A stretch of 64,000 nucleotides of DNA from a virus. The first letter of the stretch is position 1; the number at the start of each line of letters is the position of its first letter. This document shows positions 40,201 to 49,955 of this stretch, one piece after another. Both the position numbers and the translations under genes were made by a program. A model generated the notes under the pieces. The model was not told where the DNA came from. It worked only from the letters and a program-made list of their open reading frames with translations, and made no database searches. The stretch covers positions 1 through 64,000 of the IMG/VR virus record IMGVR_UViG_3300037245_001361. One strand, written 5' to 3'.

Positions 40201-43200
40201 TTCCAGTTGTAGGATCTACTTGATAAACTTGGTCTTTAGAATTTATTCCCATTGGGTCTAAACTTCCCGACATCTCTTGTAGTTTCTTAGATAACTCAGT
40301 TCCATTAAAAGCAAATGAATCTCCAACGAAGTTATCACCATCAGGTTTACCACCATCATAATAAACCATCATTACAGGTCTATCTAATTCGATAATCTCT
40401 CCATTACTACTTGGACCACTTAATCTTTTTACTGCTTGTTCAACAGCACGCTTACTTGAATTAGGGTTAGAAAAATGCAAAGCAGAACCACCATAAATAT
40501 CATTTAAGTAAGTTCTATTCAATGCTTCTGTATAGAAGTAATCATCTACCATTTCATCAATCGTAGAATACTTTTTGCCTTTTCCAACTTTAGTTTGAGA
40601 GAAAGCATCAGTTAGTCCATTGTCAGATAACAAGTCTTTAATTTCTTGAATATCTCCCTCGTACTTTTTCTTTAATTGATTACCAGGAGTAACAATTCCA
40701 TTAGCATCTGCTTGATGAATATAAAGATTATTGAAATCCTTTCTCATCTGTTCTTTTTGCTCAGTTGTTAAGCCTTTCATCTTTTGCTTTAACAACTTTT
40801 CTAAAGAAGCAGCTTGTTTTTTATACTCAGTATCTAATTGAGTAGCAGTATAAGTAGGAACATCAAACATAAGAACACTATCTCTATTTGACATTACACC
40901 TAAAGTCTGCTTATAATATTCAGAAGCAGTATTTGTAGCAAACTTGAATAGTTGATTAAGACTATAATCGTTTTTATTTTGCTGAGAATACTCTGCATTT
41001 TCTAAAGTGTTAAGGTTCTTCATAGAATCATGCTTAACATAATTCACTTTACCTTTTTTCTTAAAGTACTCTAATACAGAATTATTCTCGTAAACAATAC
41101 TCTTTTGCATCGTTTCAATTCTCTTACTTTCTTTCTCGTTCTCAAACATTGAGTTGAGTTCACTTATCCAATGACCCGTTTGAGTAGATGAAACAGTATT
41201 TCCTGAGCCATTTAAGAAAGTATTCTGAACTAAAGATTCATCAGTAGCTCCCTCATAAATTTTAGTAGCCCATCCACTTATACCATCTTTTTTTCCAGAT
41301 GTTCCACTCCATACAGTTTCTTCTTTAGCTTGGTTTTGACCATTAAAATAAGATGAAAAAGAATGATACTTACCAGCTAAAGATGTAAAGAAATCTTCAT
41401 CTGAAGTTTTAGTAGCTGTTCCAAATGAATCGATTATACCATTGATATTTGTAGCGTTAATATCTAAGCCATAAAGCTTGCTTAACACTTCCATTAATGG
41501 CTTTAAATCAGCCATATCTCTACGCTTAATCTTAGCCTGATAACCTTTATCAAACATTTCAGAAAAGAATACACCATCTTGCGTTCCTTTCCAAGAATCA
41601 AAATTCAATTTAACTTGACCAAGATTTTTATCCTTATTCTTTAAATGATTAGTTAATCTGTAAGTATAACTTCCATCTTCATTTTCTTGTCTATAAATAT
41701 TACTACCCTCATATTGTACTTGAATAAGAGAAGACAATGTTTTTACAACACCAGCCTTTTGACCTTTATCCAACTTACTAATGATTGTAATTAATCTTTT
41801 AGCAATAATGTTATCTGCATCAGCATCAGCTTTCATTTGAACTGCAAGACCTCTTTGTTTGTAAGTCTTTTGAGAAGCATTAGAAATATACTGATAAATT
41901 AAATCAGCATTCATCTTATACCCATTAGCATCTACAATCATCCCAAGTATTGCACGAACAGAAGAATTAATTTTCTTACTTGCTTTTACAGAATTGTTTT
42001 CAGAATCGGGAGTTCCATCTACATCTTGATTTTGGTCCTCATTAATTTCCTCTTCACTGATTTCAAGATTAGTATTCATCATAGAATTAACTACTCTGTC
42101 TACAACTTGATAAATATCATTCTGATTCTTCTTTAAATTGTCAGCGAAAGAAAGAATATTTTCATAAGTCAAATCAGTATTACCCATATCAATACCATCG
42201 AAAACTAAGTCATCACTTACTTTCAAATTTCCTTCTTTCTCAGCATTGTATCTTTTCATCAATACACCAACTGAAGCAATAATTAAATCCTCCTTATTCT
42301 TTCTATCGAAATAGAACTTCTTGTCTGTTATATTATCTATCTGTTGTTTCATCAATGATGAACTAACAAGATCTACTGTCTTTAAAAATCGAGGATTTAC
42401 ATCGGCTTTTCTCTGATTTTTATTCATACCAGAAAGAGCAGCTATCCCAACAGAATAGGGTTTGTTCTTTAGTATTAATCCATCAGTTAATATTCCAACT
42501 ATATCTCTCGATTTTGATTTTGAAAAGAAACGTTTAATTTTATTCCAAAATCGTTTAGCAAACTCTTTAAACTTCTCTAAAGCAGAACCTTCAAATTTAA
42601 CCTTAAGTTTAGATAAAGAGTCTTGTGCCAATGCTTCTGTTAATGCTTCGTTTAATTGCTCCTTTCTCGTTTTATCAGGATATAAAGCAATAGCATCTAA
42701 ATCAAATTGAGTTCCCTCAATCATCTCGTAACCTGCTTTAACTAAAGGATGATTATCCCCTAATATTTCCAAATAAACGTGAGCGTATTCGTGTATTAAT
42801 GAAGACTGTATAGCTTCATTTTTATTAATTTCAATTCCTCCGTCAACAATTCTTGCTAAAATCTTAGCACCATATTTACTTCCTAAATCACTAACTTCTT
42901 TTACAGAAAGATTAGGGAATATTTTACCAAAATGATTTTTAATTTTAGTGTAAAGCTCTGGGTTATCTCTAACTAAAGAGTTGTCATATAACTCATCATT
43001 AGGCTTTTTCTCAGACCTTTCTCTTTGCTCAACATTAAATCCATCCAAGAAAGAAATTAAGTCAGTTTTCTTCTTTGATTCCTGCTCTGTAGAATTCTTC
43101 TCAGCAACTTCCGCACGTTTTACTTGCTCTGCTATTAATTCTGATTTACGAGCTTCTGTAACTTCTGTTTCAGCTAATTCCTCTTGAATATCTTCATTGG

Positions 43201-45604
43201 ATAATTCAGTAGATGGAATAGGAGTTTCCTCAACTTCTTCTGTAGTATTTGTTTTAGGAACAATAGTAGGCTCAGGTTTTCCAGTATCGTCAAAAGATAT
43301 ATCCGTTAAATCCTTACCATCATTTTCGTTTGACTCTAAAGCAGCTATTTCTGTATCATATTTATCGTTAATAACCTTTTCTAAACCTTCAAAAGTTCCG
43401 TCAGATTTATAGCCTTCAGCATAATAAATACTACCAATAGCGGTTTCTTTCGTATCTATTTTAGACAAATCTTCTTCTCTTCTTTTTTCTATATCAATTT
43501 CTTCTTTAGTTTTTAAAGGTTTTGTAGGCGACTTCTTTCTTAATTCAATTTCTTTTTCAATTGCAGAAACCTCAGTTTTTCTAAGTTCTTCTTGAACACT
43601 ACCTTCTACATCAGAATCTTTTCTACTTTCTAAAATCTCATCTAATTCAACATCTGTCAAATCTTTATAAGGTCTTTCTAAATCTTCTTTAGGAGATGGA
43701 GTTTCTTGTTGCTCAAATGTTTCATTATTCATTAAAGCACTGATACCTTCTTTATCTACACCATATTTCTCTTTAGCTTCCGCTAAGATTTTTTCTTTTG
43801 CAGCTTCATCTTTCTTAGCAGCAAATAATTTAGGAACAATATTCTGAACAATATCATCCTTATTCTCAATAGCGAAATCAGTTACAGTTCCACCATCTTT
43901 AGTCTTATATTCATTCCCAAATTCAGTAGCAGTTGGTTCAGCAGCCTTTTTAGAAGTTTCTTTTTTAGCTTGTTTCTCAGCTTTCTTTTGAGCAATCTCA
44001 GTAGGATTATAAATCTTATCTAATCTTGTATTAACTTCTTCCTCAGTAAGACCTTTCTCTTGAATATCTTTTGTAAGTTTTTCATACTCAGCAATCTTAT
44101 TCTCGAATTTAGTTTTGTTTTTACCCTCTGGCTTTTTACTTTCAAATAAAGCATCAAAGTTTTCTTGAACTCTTGCAGCAACTAAATCCATTTTAGATTT
44201 CTTTTCCTCAACAAATTTCTTAGTTGATTCATTTGCGTTCTCAGAAACCTGCTCACTTTCTTTAGCGGCATTAATATCTTTCTTAGTTCTGTCTAATTGA
44301 AATAATTGATATTCAGCCACACCATCATTGATGTCTGTAGCTTTCATATCTGTATGAAACTCAACTAAATTGTCAATATTACTATTGATATTAGCAGCTT
44401 GTTCTTCATTAATATCTCCCGATCCAAGCATTTCCTCAACAGAGGATTTCAACTTGTCAATATTTTCAGTCTTCTTAAGTTTTATAGAACTGTTAACATA
44501 TCCCGATAAGCTTTCCTCTGCTAAACTTTCTCCTTTTGAAGTTGCTCTATCTAAAGAAACACCCATACCACCACCTAACAGACCACCTATAGCCCCTGCA
44601 AATGTAGCTGAAACAAATGTTTCATAACTTGTAACATCTGTTCCAAAATGACCTTTATCTTCGCCCTCAGTAACAACATCATATAAATTCTTAGCACCCT
44701 CTTCAATGTAAGTTTGAGAGAACTCTTGTCCCATCTCGATACCCGCAGATTTTATACCCTTATTGAAGGCTCCACCAAACTGTTTTGAATAGTTCTTTAA
44801 GAATAATTTCTGTAGTGCTTTAGGGCTTTTCCCAGCAGCTTCTTTTAAAGTTTTCTTTGCAATCTGTCCTGCAACTCCAGCAGTTAAAGGTTTGGTAGCA
44901 ATCTTTCCGATACTCTCTAATGCAGCACCCTCAGTTAAAGAAACTAATCCCGAAACAGCCAATGCAAATCTTGCTGCATCAACATTATTTAATCCTGCTC
45001 TTTTTGCTTCTTTATCAATACCCGAATACATCATTGTAGTTCCCGTAAAGAAAGTTCCAATCTTAGATGCAGCATTAACCATCTTACCACTATTACCCAA
45101 AGATGAAGCAATTTTCCCTGCTCCTGCACCTCCAGCCATAATACCCGCAATAAATCCTAAACCTTGACCAATTCCTGTAGCAACGTGAGAAGAGTTAATA
45201 TCTCCAAACTCATTTATTTCCTGAGCATTAGAATCGCTATAAATCATTTTTTGATCATCGAAATAGCTTGAAACATTTTCTTTCCAAGAATTAACGAAAT
45301 CAAAATCAGCACCACTTGCCTGAGCAATGGTAGGAATTAAATTAGCAAGACCTTCTCCAGTATCTAAAACTAAACTATTAGCAAATGCAGAACCTAAATC
45401 AGAAAGAAAATTTTGTTCAAACTCAACATCTTCAACCTCATAATCTTCTTGAAGTCCAGTATCTTCTAATGGTACTTCCTTGCTCATCGTATAGTCTAAA
45501 TTAGACTTAAACGAATTAACATCAATACCATTATCAATTGCATACTTTCTTGCAGCTTCTACAGCTTCAGGTCTAACATTTCCTTTAGAATTTTCTTCTG
45601 GCAT
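37220..45604 (-). CDS. Giant virion RNA polymerase with zincin motif, 2794 aa
   Basis: The signature D2123-H-D2125-G-D2127 (context ISDSDHDGDKAMVYR) is the DxDGD metal-binding motif of double-psi beta-barrel RNA polymerases. The preceding VAVVRIPASAEMSMF resembles the R-x-P stretch of beta'-type barrels. A second motif, HEYAH at 938-942, is a zincin signature. Hydrophobic Gly/Ala-rich segments occur in the first 370 residues; residues 370-900 are highly charged. This matches crAss-like phage polymerases packaged in the virion and injected to transcribe early genes. Here it is one uninterrupted protein, longer than the split versions of some relatives. Confidence 0.92.
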   Translation of the reverse strand: MPEENSKGNVRPEAVEAARKYAIDNGIDVNSFKSNLDYTMSKEVPLEDTGLQEDYEVEDVEFEQNFLSDLGSAFANSLVLDTGEGLANLIPTIAQASGADFDFVNSWKENVSSYFDDQKMIYSDSNAQEINEFGDINSSHVATGIGQGLGFIAGIMAGGAGAGKIASSLGNSGKMVNAASKIGTFFTGTTMMYSGIDKEAKRAGLNNVDAARFALAVSGLVSLTEGAALESIGKIATKPLTAGVAGQIAKKTLKEAAGKSPKALQKLFLKNYSKQFGGAFNKGIKSAGIEMGQEFSQTYIEEGAKNLYDVVTEGEDKGHFGTDVTSYETFVSATFAGAIGGLLGGGMGVSLDRATSKGESLAEESLSGYVNSSIKLKKTENIDKLKSSVEEMLGSGDINEEQAANINSNIDNLVEFHTDMKATDINDGVAEYQLFQLDRTKKDINAAKESEQVSENANESTKKFVEEKKSKMDLVAARVQENFDALFESKKPEGKNKTKFENKIAEYEKLTKDIQEKGLTEEEVNTRLDKIYNPTEIAQKKAEKQAKKETSKKAAEPTATEFGNEYKTKDGGTVTDFAIENKDDIVQNIVPKLFAAKKDEAAKEKILAEAKEKYGVDKEGISALMNNETFEQQETPSPKEDLERPYKDLTDVELDEILESRKDSDVEGSVQEELRKTEVSAIEKEIELRKKSPTKPLKTKEEIDIEKRREEDLSKIDTKETAIGSIYYAEGYKSDGTFEGLEKVINDKYDTEIAALESNENDGKDLTDISFDDTGKPEPTIVPKTNTTEEVEETPIPSTELSNEDIQEELAETEVTEARKSELIAEQVKRAEVAEKNSTEQESKKKTDLISFLDGFNVEQRERSEKKPNDELYDNSLVRDNPELYTKIKNHFGKIFPNLSVKEVSDLGSKYGAKILARIVDGGIEINKNEAIQSSLIHEYAHVYLEILGDNHPLVKAGYEMIEGTQFDLDAIALYPDKTRKEQLNEALTEALAQDSLSKLKVKFEGSALEKFKEFAKRFWNKIKRFFSKSKSRDIVGILTDGLILKNKPYSVGIAALSGMNKNQRKADVNPRFLKTVDLVSSSLMKQQIDNITDKKFYFDRKNKEDLIIASVGVLMKRYNAEKEGNLKVSDDLVFDGIDMGNTDLTYENILSFADNLKKNQNDIYQVVDRVVNSMMNTNLEISEEEINEDQNQDVDGTPDSENNSVKASKKINSSVRAILGMIVDANGYKMNADLIYQYISNASQKTYKQRGLAVQMKADADADNIIAKRLITIISKLDKGQKAGVVKTLSSLIQVQYEGSNIYRQENEDGSYTYRLTNHLKNKDKNLGQVKLNFDSWKGTQDGVFFSEMFDKGYQAKIKRRDMADLKPLMEVLSKLYGLDINATNINGIIDSFGTATKTSDEDFFTSLAGKYHSFSSYFNGQNQAKEETVWSGTSGKKDGISGWATKIYEGATDESLVQNTFLNGSGNTVSSTQTGHWISELNSMFENEKESKRIETMQKSIVYENNSVLEYFKKKGKVNYVKHDSMKNLNTLENAEYSQQNKNDYSLNQLFKFATNTASEYYKQTLGVMSNRDSVLMFDVPTYTATQLDTEYKKQAASLEKLLKQKMKGLTTEQKEQMRKDFNNLYIHQADANGIVTPGNQLKKKYEGDIQEIKDLLSDNGLTDAFSQTKVGKGKKYSTIDEMVDDYFYTEALNRTYLNDIYGGSALHFSNPNSSKRAVEQAVKRLSGPSSNGEIIELDRPVMMVYYDGGKPDGDNFVGDSFAFNGTELSKKLQEMSGSLDPMGINSKDQVYQVDPTTGKSLYLKRSTLNVMNTENGTNLDGMGEGYANVAKLIKNIEKQHTKDGVVPYVMIMDDSATKGSEQPSNVYNLEELMKQGEAQTLPNFESVKLDNYRVLFNLNKTLKHPSEQSAIFSTQAANIQFNNASQSDIDSYDDAVVNYLKSNLRNSRTMEKLLSYNSTIREFVKDLEDREKTSTSELLKAVEAWNNNPSNAGNLIESFDDPSLRMIYEQFVSSRLTKKGIKLDMAGNFMHQLPDMQNGENKLHGFEVAVSYKMFADKLSDAKEMLAEAQRNGKKLEVAVVRIPASAEMSMFAGEVKYFLDTDASVVTLSDKFVHISDSDHDGDKAMVYRKEINEDGTFNKFSPKTRLFNEFYKNISKPQFVQNSLENTLDFKDLRKVLTDVLGEDSGSYSLSTVNDMVDIATKMKMGADATGRFAIAGKMMAYLSQAKEKLNTPIKFGVDDQGKAIELQEFNNNSLDKLAVFLQAALDIGNDPILPMTGINGTTIDVGNAMLLLGVDDKPIIEFLTSEPILEMVEAFDNQNLLLKDGKKISFNQFFKKNYPADVQHSEEIEKYREFKEVSDGLAKVISYIQLDKGLPNNADLNAQLLQGIKEFGELPFSTDSLVKRASNQYRVSVAEKQKSIYEQNLLTANPEINNVVEKLAEKSTNAFEFKKRFKEQMMMSIAQKQVSKQRDNVEKFIGDFSNRMKSIYDAVVLGKSDSAVSQSTMNLINQIDNVSTVEEQEAILDSNAKGYNTTVDLLKSDIEEARIKIHQSQSVDKFNDNAFFENLEFRELTKGSEEVIVSLSPKFKATDETMKNFQEGFKEIQKLDPQLAKEIIDYQLYRYGTNNKIGSFIDGLPMDIRTKALLEATKIKKSISEMNLMQEADELIDPITGDIMEMKREEESSFNQKYKDQLRDNLAGANADLIKKITYQKNISKMFPNGDLELNITEDYVNYEDVVYKHKGRNIFTKLPGFESNANFTSYNIADVNTSTQEEIDEIKKCINGKVS

Positions 45605-45619
45605 ATTTGTAAGTTCTAA

Positions 45620-47125
45620 TTATTCTGACAACCCAATCATAGCTTCTTGAATAGAAACTCCTGTTGCATCAGCAACTTGTTTAGCTTGCATGTATAAATT
45701 AATATGATAATCTTGCTCCGTTGCACTTGCAGCCGTAGCATCTTGCTTGTTGGTAATGTTTCTATATTTATTTACTTCATCTCTAATTAAAGGATCTTGA
45801 ATTTGTCTTTCGATAGGAATTAGAACTTCTCCACGATAAACATCTCGACCTTGTAATTCCTCACTTCTAATTCCAAAATCTTCTGCATTTCCATACTGCC
45901 ATTGATTTCCAGCATCCTTAGAAGTTTTATTAGAACCTAAAAATCCTTCGTCAATTGGAGTATTATCATCAGAATTATCAGCATCAAAAATTGCACTGGC
46001 TACAAGGTATCTTGTAGGTTTTCCATTCTTATCTTTTCGAGAAACATAACGATTCCCAATACTATAAGATAATGCTTTTGATAAATCATATTCTTTTCCA
46101 GTTTGAGCATCAATACCACCAAGAGAAAGTGGAGATTTTTCAATACCAGTCTTTTCATCAAAATTCATTCTTAAATTCTTCCTCCAAAAATCAGCATCTT
46201 TATTACCCATCGGCATTTCTTTCCCATCACCCAATCTTGTAAGCTGAGGTATTAACTGATTTAAAACCATTGTTCCACCAGAAGATTTACGACCACTCCC
46301 TTTGCCTTGTGCCGCAGCTACTTTAGCATCAAGTAAAGCTTTTTCTTCTTGAGATTTATTACCCCACTTCCAAGACTGTCCACCTGCATTAACTCTATCA
46401 ACATAAGAATCAGCTAAAGCGTTAGCCTGTTCCTCAGAAGCTCCGTTCTGCATAGCTTCAAATACCACATTGGATGCAGTAACAACATTGTCTTTTGAAT
46501 AAGGTTTGCTTGGGTCTTTAGGTCTTGCTAAGAATCTGAAAGGATCCATCTTAACTCTTTTCTCAGAACCATTGTAATTAATCTTACTTATTTTACCTGC
46601 TCTGAATAAAGCCATTTGGTCATCAAAAGTCATCTTTTGAATAGTCGTTGTAGGCTGTCCGTTTTCATCAACAGATGGAGCCTCAACACCAACCTTACTG
46701 AAGAATCTATCTCCTTTAGCTGCATCAGTTAAATATGCTTGAAGTTGAGCTTTATTATTAATAGACTGCTTAACTTCTTCCGAGTTTAATACTGCGTTTT
46801 TATACGCACCTAATTCGGTGATACCACCAGAACTCATATACCTTTTTAAATCTCCACCGTATTTTGCAATACCTTTAACAATGTTTGTTCGTGAATCTTT
46901 TTCTACTTGCTTAACTCTTTCTTGGTCTTCGGGAAGAACGTCCATGTTCTGCATATCCTCGAAGTACTTATTGATTTCAGCCTCAGCTTTCATAGATTGC
47001 TGTTGAGCAACCTCAGCATCGTTAGCATTAGCTTGTGCTATCTGCAAGTTCATAGCCTTATCTTGCCTACGTTGTTTCCAATTGTCGGTACCTCTTAAAG
47101 CACTATATAATCCCCAATCTGCCAT
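45620..47125 (-). CDS. Internal virion (cargo-like) protein, 501 aa
   Basis: A helical, charged N-terminal region (residues 15-60, Gln/Ala-rich: QIAQANANDAEVAQQQ) followed by a large alpha/beta part. No enzymatic motif. It is the gene directly upstream of the giant polymerase, in the position of cargo proteins in crAss-like phages. Function inferred from position only. Confidence 0.6.
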   Translation of the reverse strand: MADWGLYSALRGTDNWKQRRQDKAMNLQIAQANANDAEVAQQQSMKAEAEINKYFEDMQNMDVLPEDQERVKQVEKDSRTNIVKGIAKYGGDLKRYMSSGGITELGAYKNAVLNSEEVKQSINNKAQLQAYLTDAAKGDRFFSKVGVEAPSVDENGQPTTTIQKMTFDDQMALFRAGKISKINYNGSEKRVKMDPFRFLARPKDPSKPYSKDNVVTASNVVFEAMQNGASEEQANALADSYVDRVNAGGQSWKWGNKSQEEKALLDAKVAAAQGKGSGRKSSGGTMVLNQLIPQLTRLGDGKEMPMGNKDADFWRKNLRMNFDEKTGIEKSPLSLGGIDAQTGKEYDLSKALSYSIGNRYVSRKDKNGKPTRYLVASAIFDADNSDDNTPIDEGFLGSNKTSKDAGNQWQYGNAEDFGIRSEELQGRDVYRGEVLIPIERQIQDPLIRDEVNKYRNITNKQDATAASATEQDYHINLYMQAKQVADATGVSIQEAMIGLSE

Positions 47126-47142
47126 TGTGTAAATATATTAAA

Positions 47143-49176
47143 TTATAATTTTATACCGTCAAGTTCTGCTGATAGTTTATTAAACTCTGGATTATCAGGA
47201 TCCATTGCTTCCATTTTTCTTAAAATATCATCAGCTCTTTGTTTCTTAGAACTAACTTTAGGCTTCAATAAACTTTTTCTCTTTGGTTCTTCAACTAAAT
47301 CTGTAGTAGTACTTTTAAACGTAGAACTACCCTTATGTAATTTACCATCTTGATAAGTAGCTGTTCCTTGTTTTTCGGGAGAAACATCTGCATCTTTAAA
47401 TAAAGATTTTCTAACCTCCTTATCTTTATTAGTTCCTGTAGTTTCAATAGTTTCTCTATCAGCAATTCCTTTAGAAGCTTTATCTATTCTTGATTGAATC
47501 TCAGCTTTTTGGTCATAGACTCTACTTCGATTACCTTTCTCTAAATCGCGCATAATCATATTTTCTTTTCTGTCCAATGTCTTAGCTCTCTCATAATAAA
47601 GACTTCCTTTACCATATTGTTTTTCAAAATCTCCACGCTCACGAATGTTATTTATAGCATCTTGAACTAATCCTGCTCCTGCCTGTTTAGTCATTTCAGT
47701 TTGACGTAAATCATCTTGGAATATCTGACGATTAATTTGCTCATCTTGTAAAGCCATAGTTCTAAAAGCACCTTGATTTCCTCTACGAACAGCTTCATCT
47801 GTAGCAGCTATCTTTTCATACTCTCCTTGAAGTTGTCCAGTAGCTCTACCTAAGTTACCTAAAGCAACTCCTGCACTTCCTCCTGCTAATCTTCGGATAT
47901 TCTTAACATCGTAAGCATAACCTCTCTCAGCCATTCTTTTTCTAACATTAGTTTCATCTTCGGATAAACCATCATTCTTCATTCTTTGAGCATCACCCAT
48001 AGCTTCATTGAACATAGAACCTCTTGAATACTCAGGAATTTCTTCATTCGCACCAATCATTCCAACAATACCTCTACCTGCATCAATAAGATTATCCAAA
48101 CCATTACCACTACCCTCTCTATCGGGAGCATAGTCGTGAACAAATTGGTCTTGTTCTATATTTCTTAAATCATCCATTTCTTGATTGGCTTTCTTTAAGG
48201 CAAGGTCATAATCTTCTTCTTCTTTAGAAGTTCCACCAATAGGAGGCTGACCATCTGATTCAGATTTACCACCTCTATCTTCAACACCTGGAATAGTTTC
48301 TGTTTCAGTTCTCGATACACCACCACCATTAGGGTCTTCCATTGGATTGTATGGAGGTTGTTCGGGAAGATTGTTTTGTTCTTGATTTTTAACCTCGTCA
48401 TCCTTAGCTAAATATTCCCCTGCTTTTTTATTTAAAAAATCATAATCCCAATCATTTCGAGCCTCAAAGTCACCCCCCGATTTTGTCCCATCTTCATTTT
48501 CTGTAACCCTATTTCTGTAAGCATCGTATTTACCACTACGATTACTGAAATCAGCCCTTTCCTTATTAAATAAATCAGACTCTCCCTTTATTGACTTTAT
48601 TAATTCTAAATCTCTATTCTTAACAGCCTCGTCAAGCCTTCCTTTTATTTCAGAAGCTTTACCATCCTCTATTGATTTAACAATTACAAGTGACTGATTA
48701 TTTGTTTCCTTTTTCTTTCTTAGATAATCTGCATATTCTTTAGAATTTTTATCAGGGTCTTCATTTAAAAGCTCATATATTTCTATGTCTTTTTTGTTTT
48801 CTGAATATTTTTTCTTTAACAAATCTATTTTATCCGTTTTTGACATAACTCTTGTATTAGTATTGTAATTGACAGCTTTAGCAATATCTTTATTGCTACC
48901 TAAAGTCTTTTTATATTCTGAAACCAATGCCTTATCACTACTCTTTAAAATAGCATTAGAAGATAATTTAAGTTTATCTTTCTGTTTTTGTATTTTTTTA
49001 TTAATCTCTTTTTTATACGCAGCACTCTTTTCTGGAGTATCATATTTAGCTCTTGCAGAATTTAATTCAGCAGTTAATTTATCAAGCTCTTGTTTCTCTC
49101 TATATATCATAGAGATTTTGTTGGATCTCTCTATAGACTTTTTAGCTTCTAAATCCTCTTTACTTAACTCAGCCAT
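47143..49176 (-). CDS. Internal virion (cargo-like) protein, 677 aa
   Basis: N-terminal 250 residues are strongly helical and Lys/Glu-rich (coiled coil). The middle (about residues 265-340) is acidic, Pro/Gly-rich and likely disordered (EQPPYNPMEDPNGGGV). The C-terminal part is again helical. Such disordered, refoldable proteins fit the packaged and ejected cargo class. Function inferred from order between the muzzle gene and polymerase. Confidence 0.6.
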   Translation of the reverse strand: MAELSKEDLEAKKSIERSNKISMIYREKQELDKLTAELNSARAKYDTPEKSAAYKKEINKKIQKQKDKLKLSSNAILKSSDKALVSEYKKTLGSNKDIAKAVNYNTNTRVMSKTDKIDLLKKKYSENKKDIEIYELLNEDPDKNSKEYADYLRKKKETNNQSLVIVKSIEDGKASEIKGRLDEAVKNRDLELIKSIKGESDLFNKERADFSNRSGKYDAYRNRVTENEDGTKSGGDFEARNDWDYDFLNKKAGEYLAKDDEVKNQEQNNLPEQPPYNPMEDPNGGGVSRTETETIPGVEDRGGKSESDGQPPIGGTSKEEEDYDLALKKANQEMDDLRNIEQDQFVHDYAPDREGSGNGLDNLIDAGRGIVGMIGANEEIPEYSRGSMFNEAMGDAQRMKNDGLSEDETNVRKRMAERGYAYDVKNIRRLAGGSAGVALGNLGRATGQLQGEYEKIAATDEAVRRGNQGAFRTMALQDEQINRQIFQDDLRQTEMTKQAGAGLVQDAINNIRERGDFEKQYGKGSLYYERAKTLDRKENMIMRDLEKGNRSRVYDQKAEIQSRIDKASKGIADRETIETTGTNKDKEVRKSLFKDADVSPEKQGTATYQDGKLHKGSSTFKSTTTDLVEEPKRKSLLKPKVSSKKQRADDILRKMEAMDPDNPEFNKLSAELDGIKL

Positions 49177-49179
49177 ATC

Positions 49180-49953
49180 TTAATACAAATTTGAAATATT
49201 GTTATTGTTTTCTTTTCTTGTCATCAAGCTATTTCTTTTCTTTTTCAAGCCTTTATTATATTGGTCTTGACCTTGAACAACAGAAGCAATATCTCCTGCT
49301 ATAGCTAAACCTTGATTTGCTACACCAAGACCTTTAGAAAGACCTGCCATCTTACCTCCTTGTAAAAACCCCTTCTTCTGAGCAATGTCATTAACACCTC
49401 CTGCTGCACCCATAAAATCAGCCTCAGTAGAATAGTTATCAACGTCATCAACACCAAACTTCTCAACTGCATCTGACTTAGCTACAGAATCATCCAAAGC
49501 AGCACTTGCACTTTCCATTGCAGCACTATTACCTTGAACACCATCAACTAAAGCAGAACCAGTCTTCTCAAAAGCTTGTGTAGTACTAACAGCATCATTT
49601 ACTTTTTGAGCCTTACTAAACAGACCTGCGGCCTTAGTTCCTGCTCCGAATAATTTTCCTGCAGGAATTAAACTTGCAGCAGTTTTAACATTATTTAATG
49701 TGTTTGAAATCATCTGACCTCTCTGACTTTCAATAACTCCTGAAGCATCAGTATCTTTCGATAAGGCTTCTCCTGCAACGTGACTTAAAGGATTTAAAGC
49801 TAATGCGGGATTAAATTTACCCCAAGCATTTCTTGTACCATCAGAATTATACCCGATTGCTGACATCGCTCCTTTCTTCCAGCCAGTAACACCTTTAAAC
49901 ATTTTTGGTTGTAGTTGTGTATTCAGCTCTTGTTGTCTTTCAAATATTGCCAT
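49180..49953 (-). CDS. Internal virion protein, Ala/Gly-rich, 257 aa
   Basis: Rich in Ala, Gly and Ser with several amphipathic helical stretches (NNVKTAASLIPAGKLFGAG; GKMAGLSKGLGVANQGLAIAG). It could insert into membranes during ejection. It sits between the tail-stabilisation gene and cargo genes. No known family recognised beyond crAss-like order. Confidence 0.55.
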   Translation of the reverse strand: MAIFERQQELNTQLQPKMFKGVTGWKKGAMSAIGYNSDGTRNAWGKFNPALALNPLSHVAGEALSKDTDASGVIESQRGQMISNTLNNVKTAASLIPAGKLFGAGTKAAGLFSKAQKVNDAVSTTQAFEKTGSALVDGVQGNSAAMESASAALDDSVAKSDAVEKFGVDDVDNYSTEADFMGAAGGVNDIAQKKGFLQGGKMAGLSKGLGVANQGLAIAGDIASVVQGQDQYNKGLKKKRNSLMTRKENNNNISNLY

Positions 49954-49955
49954 AA

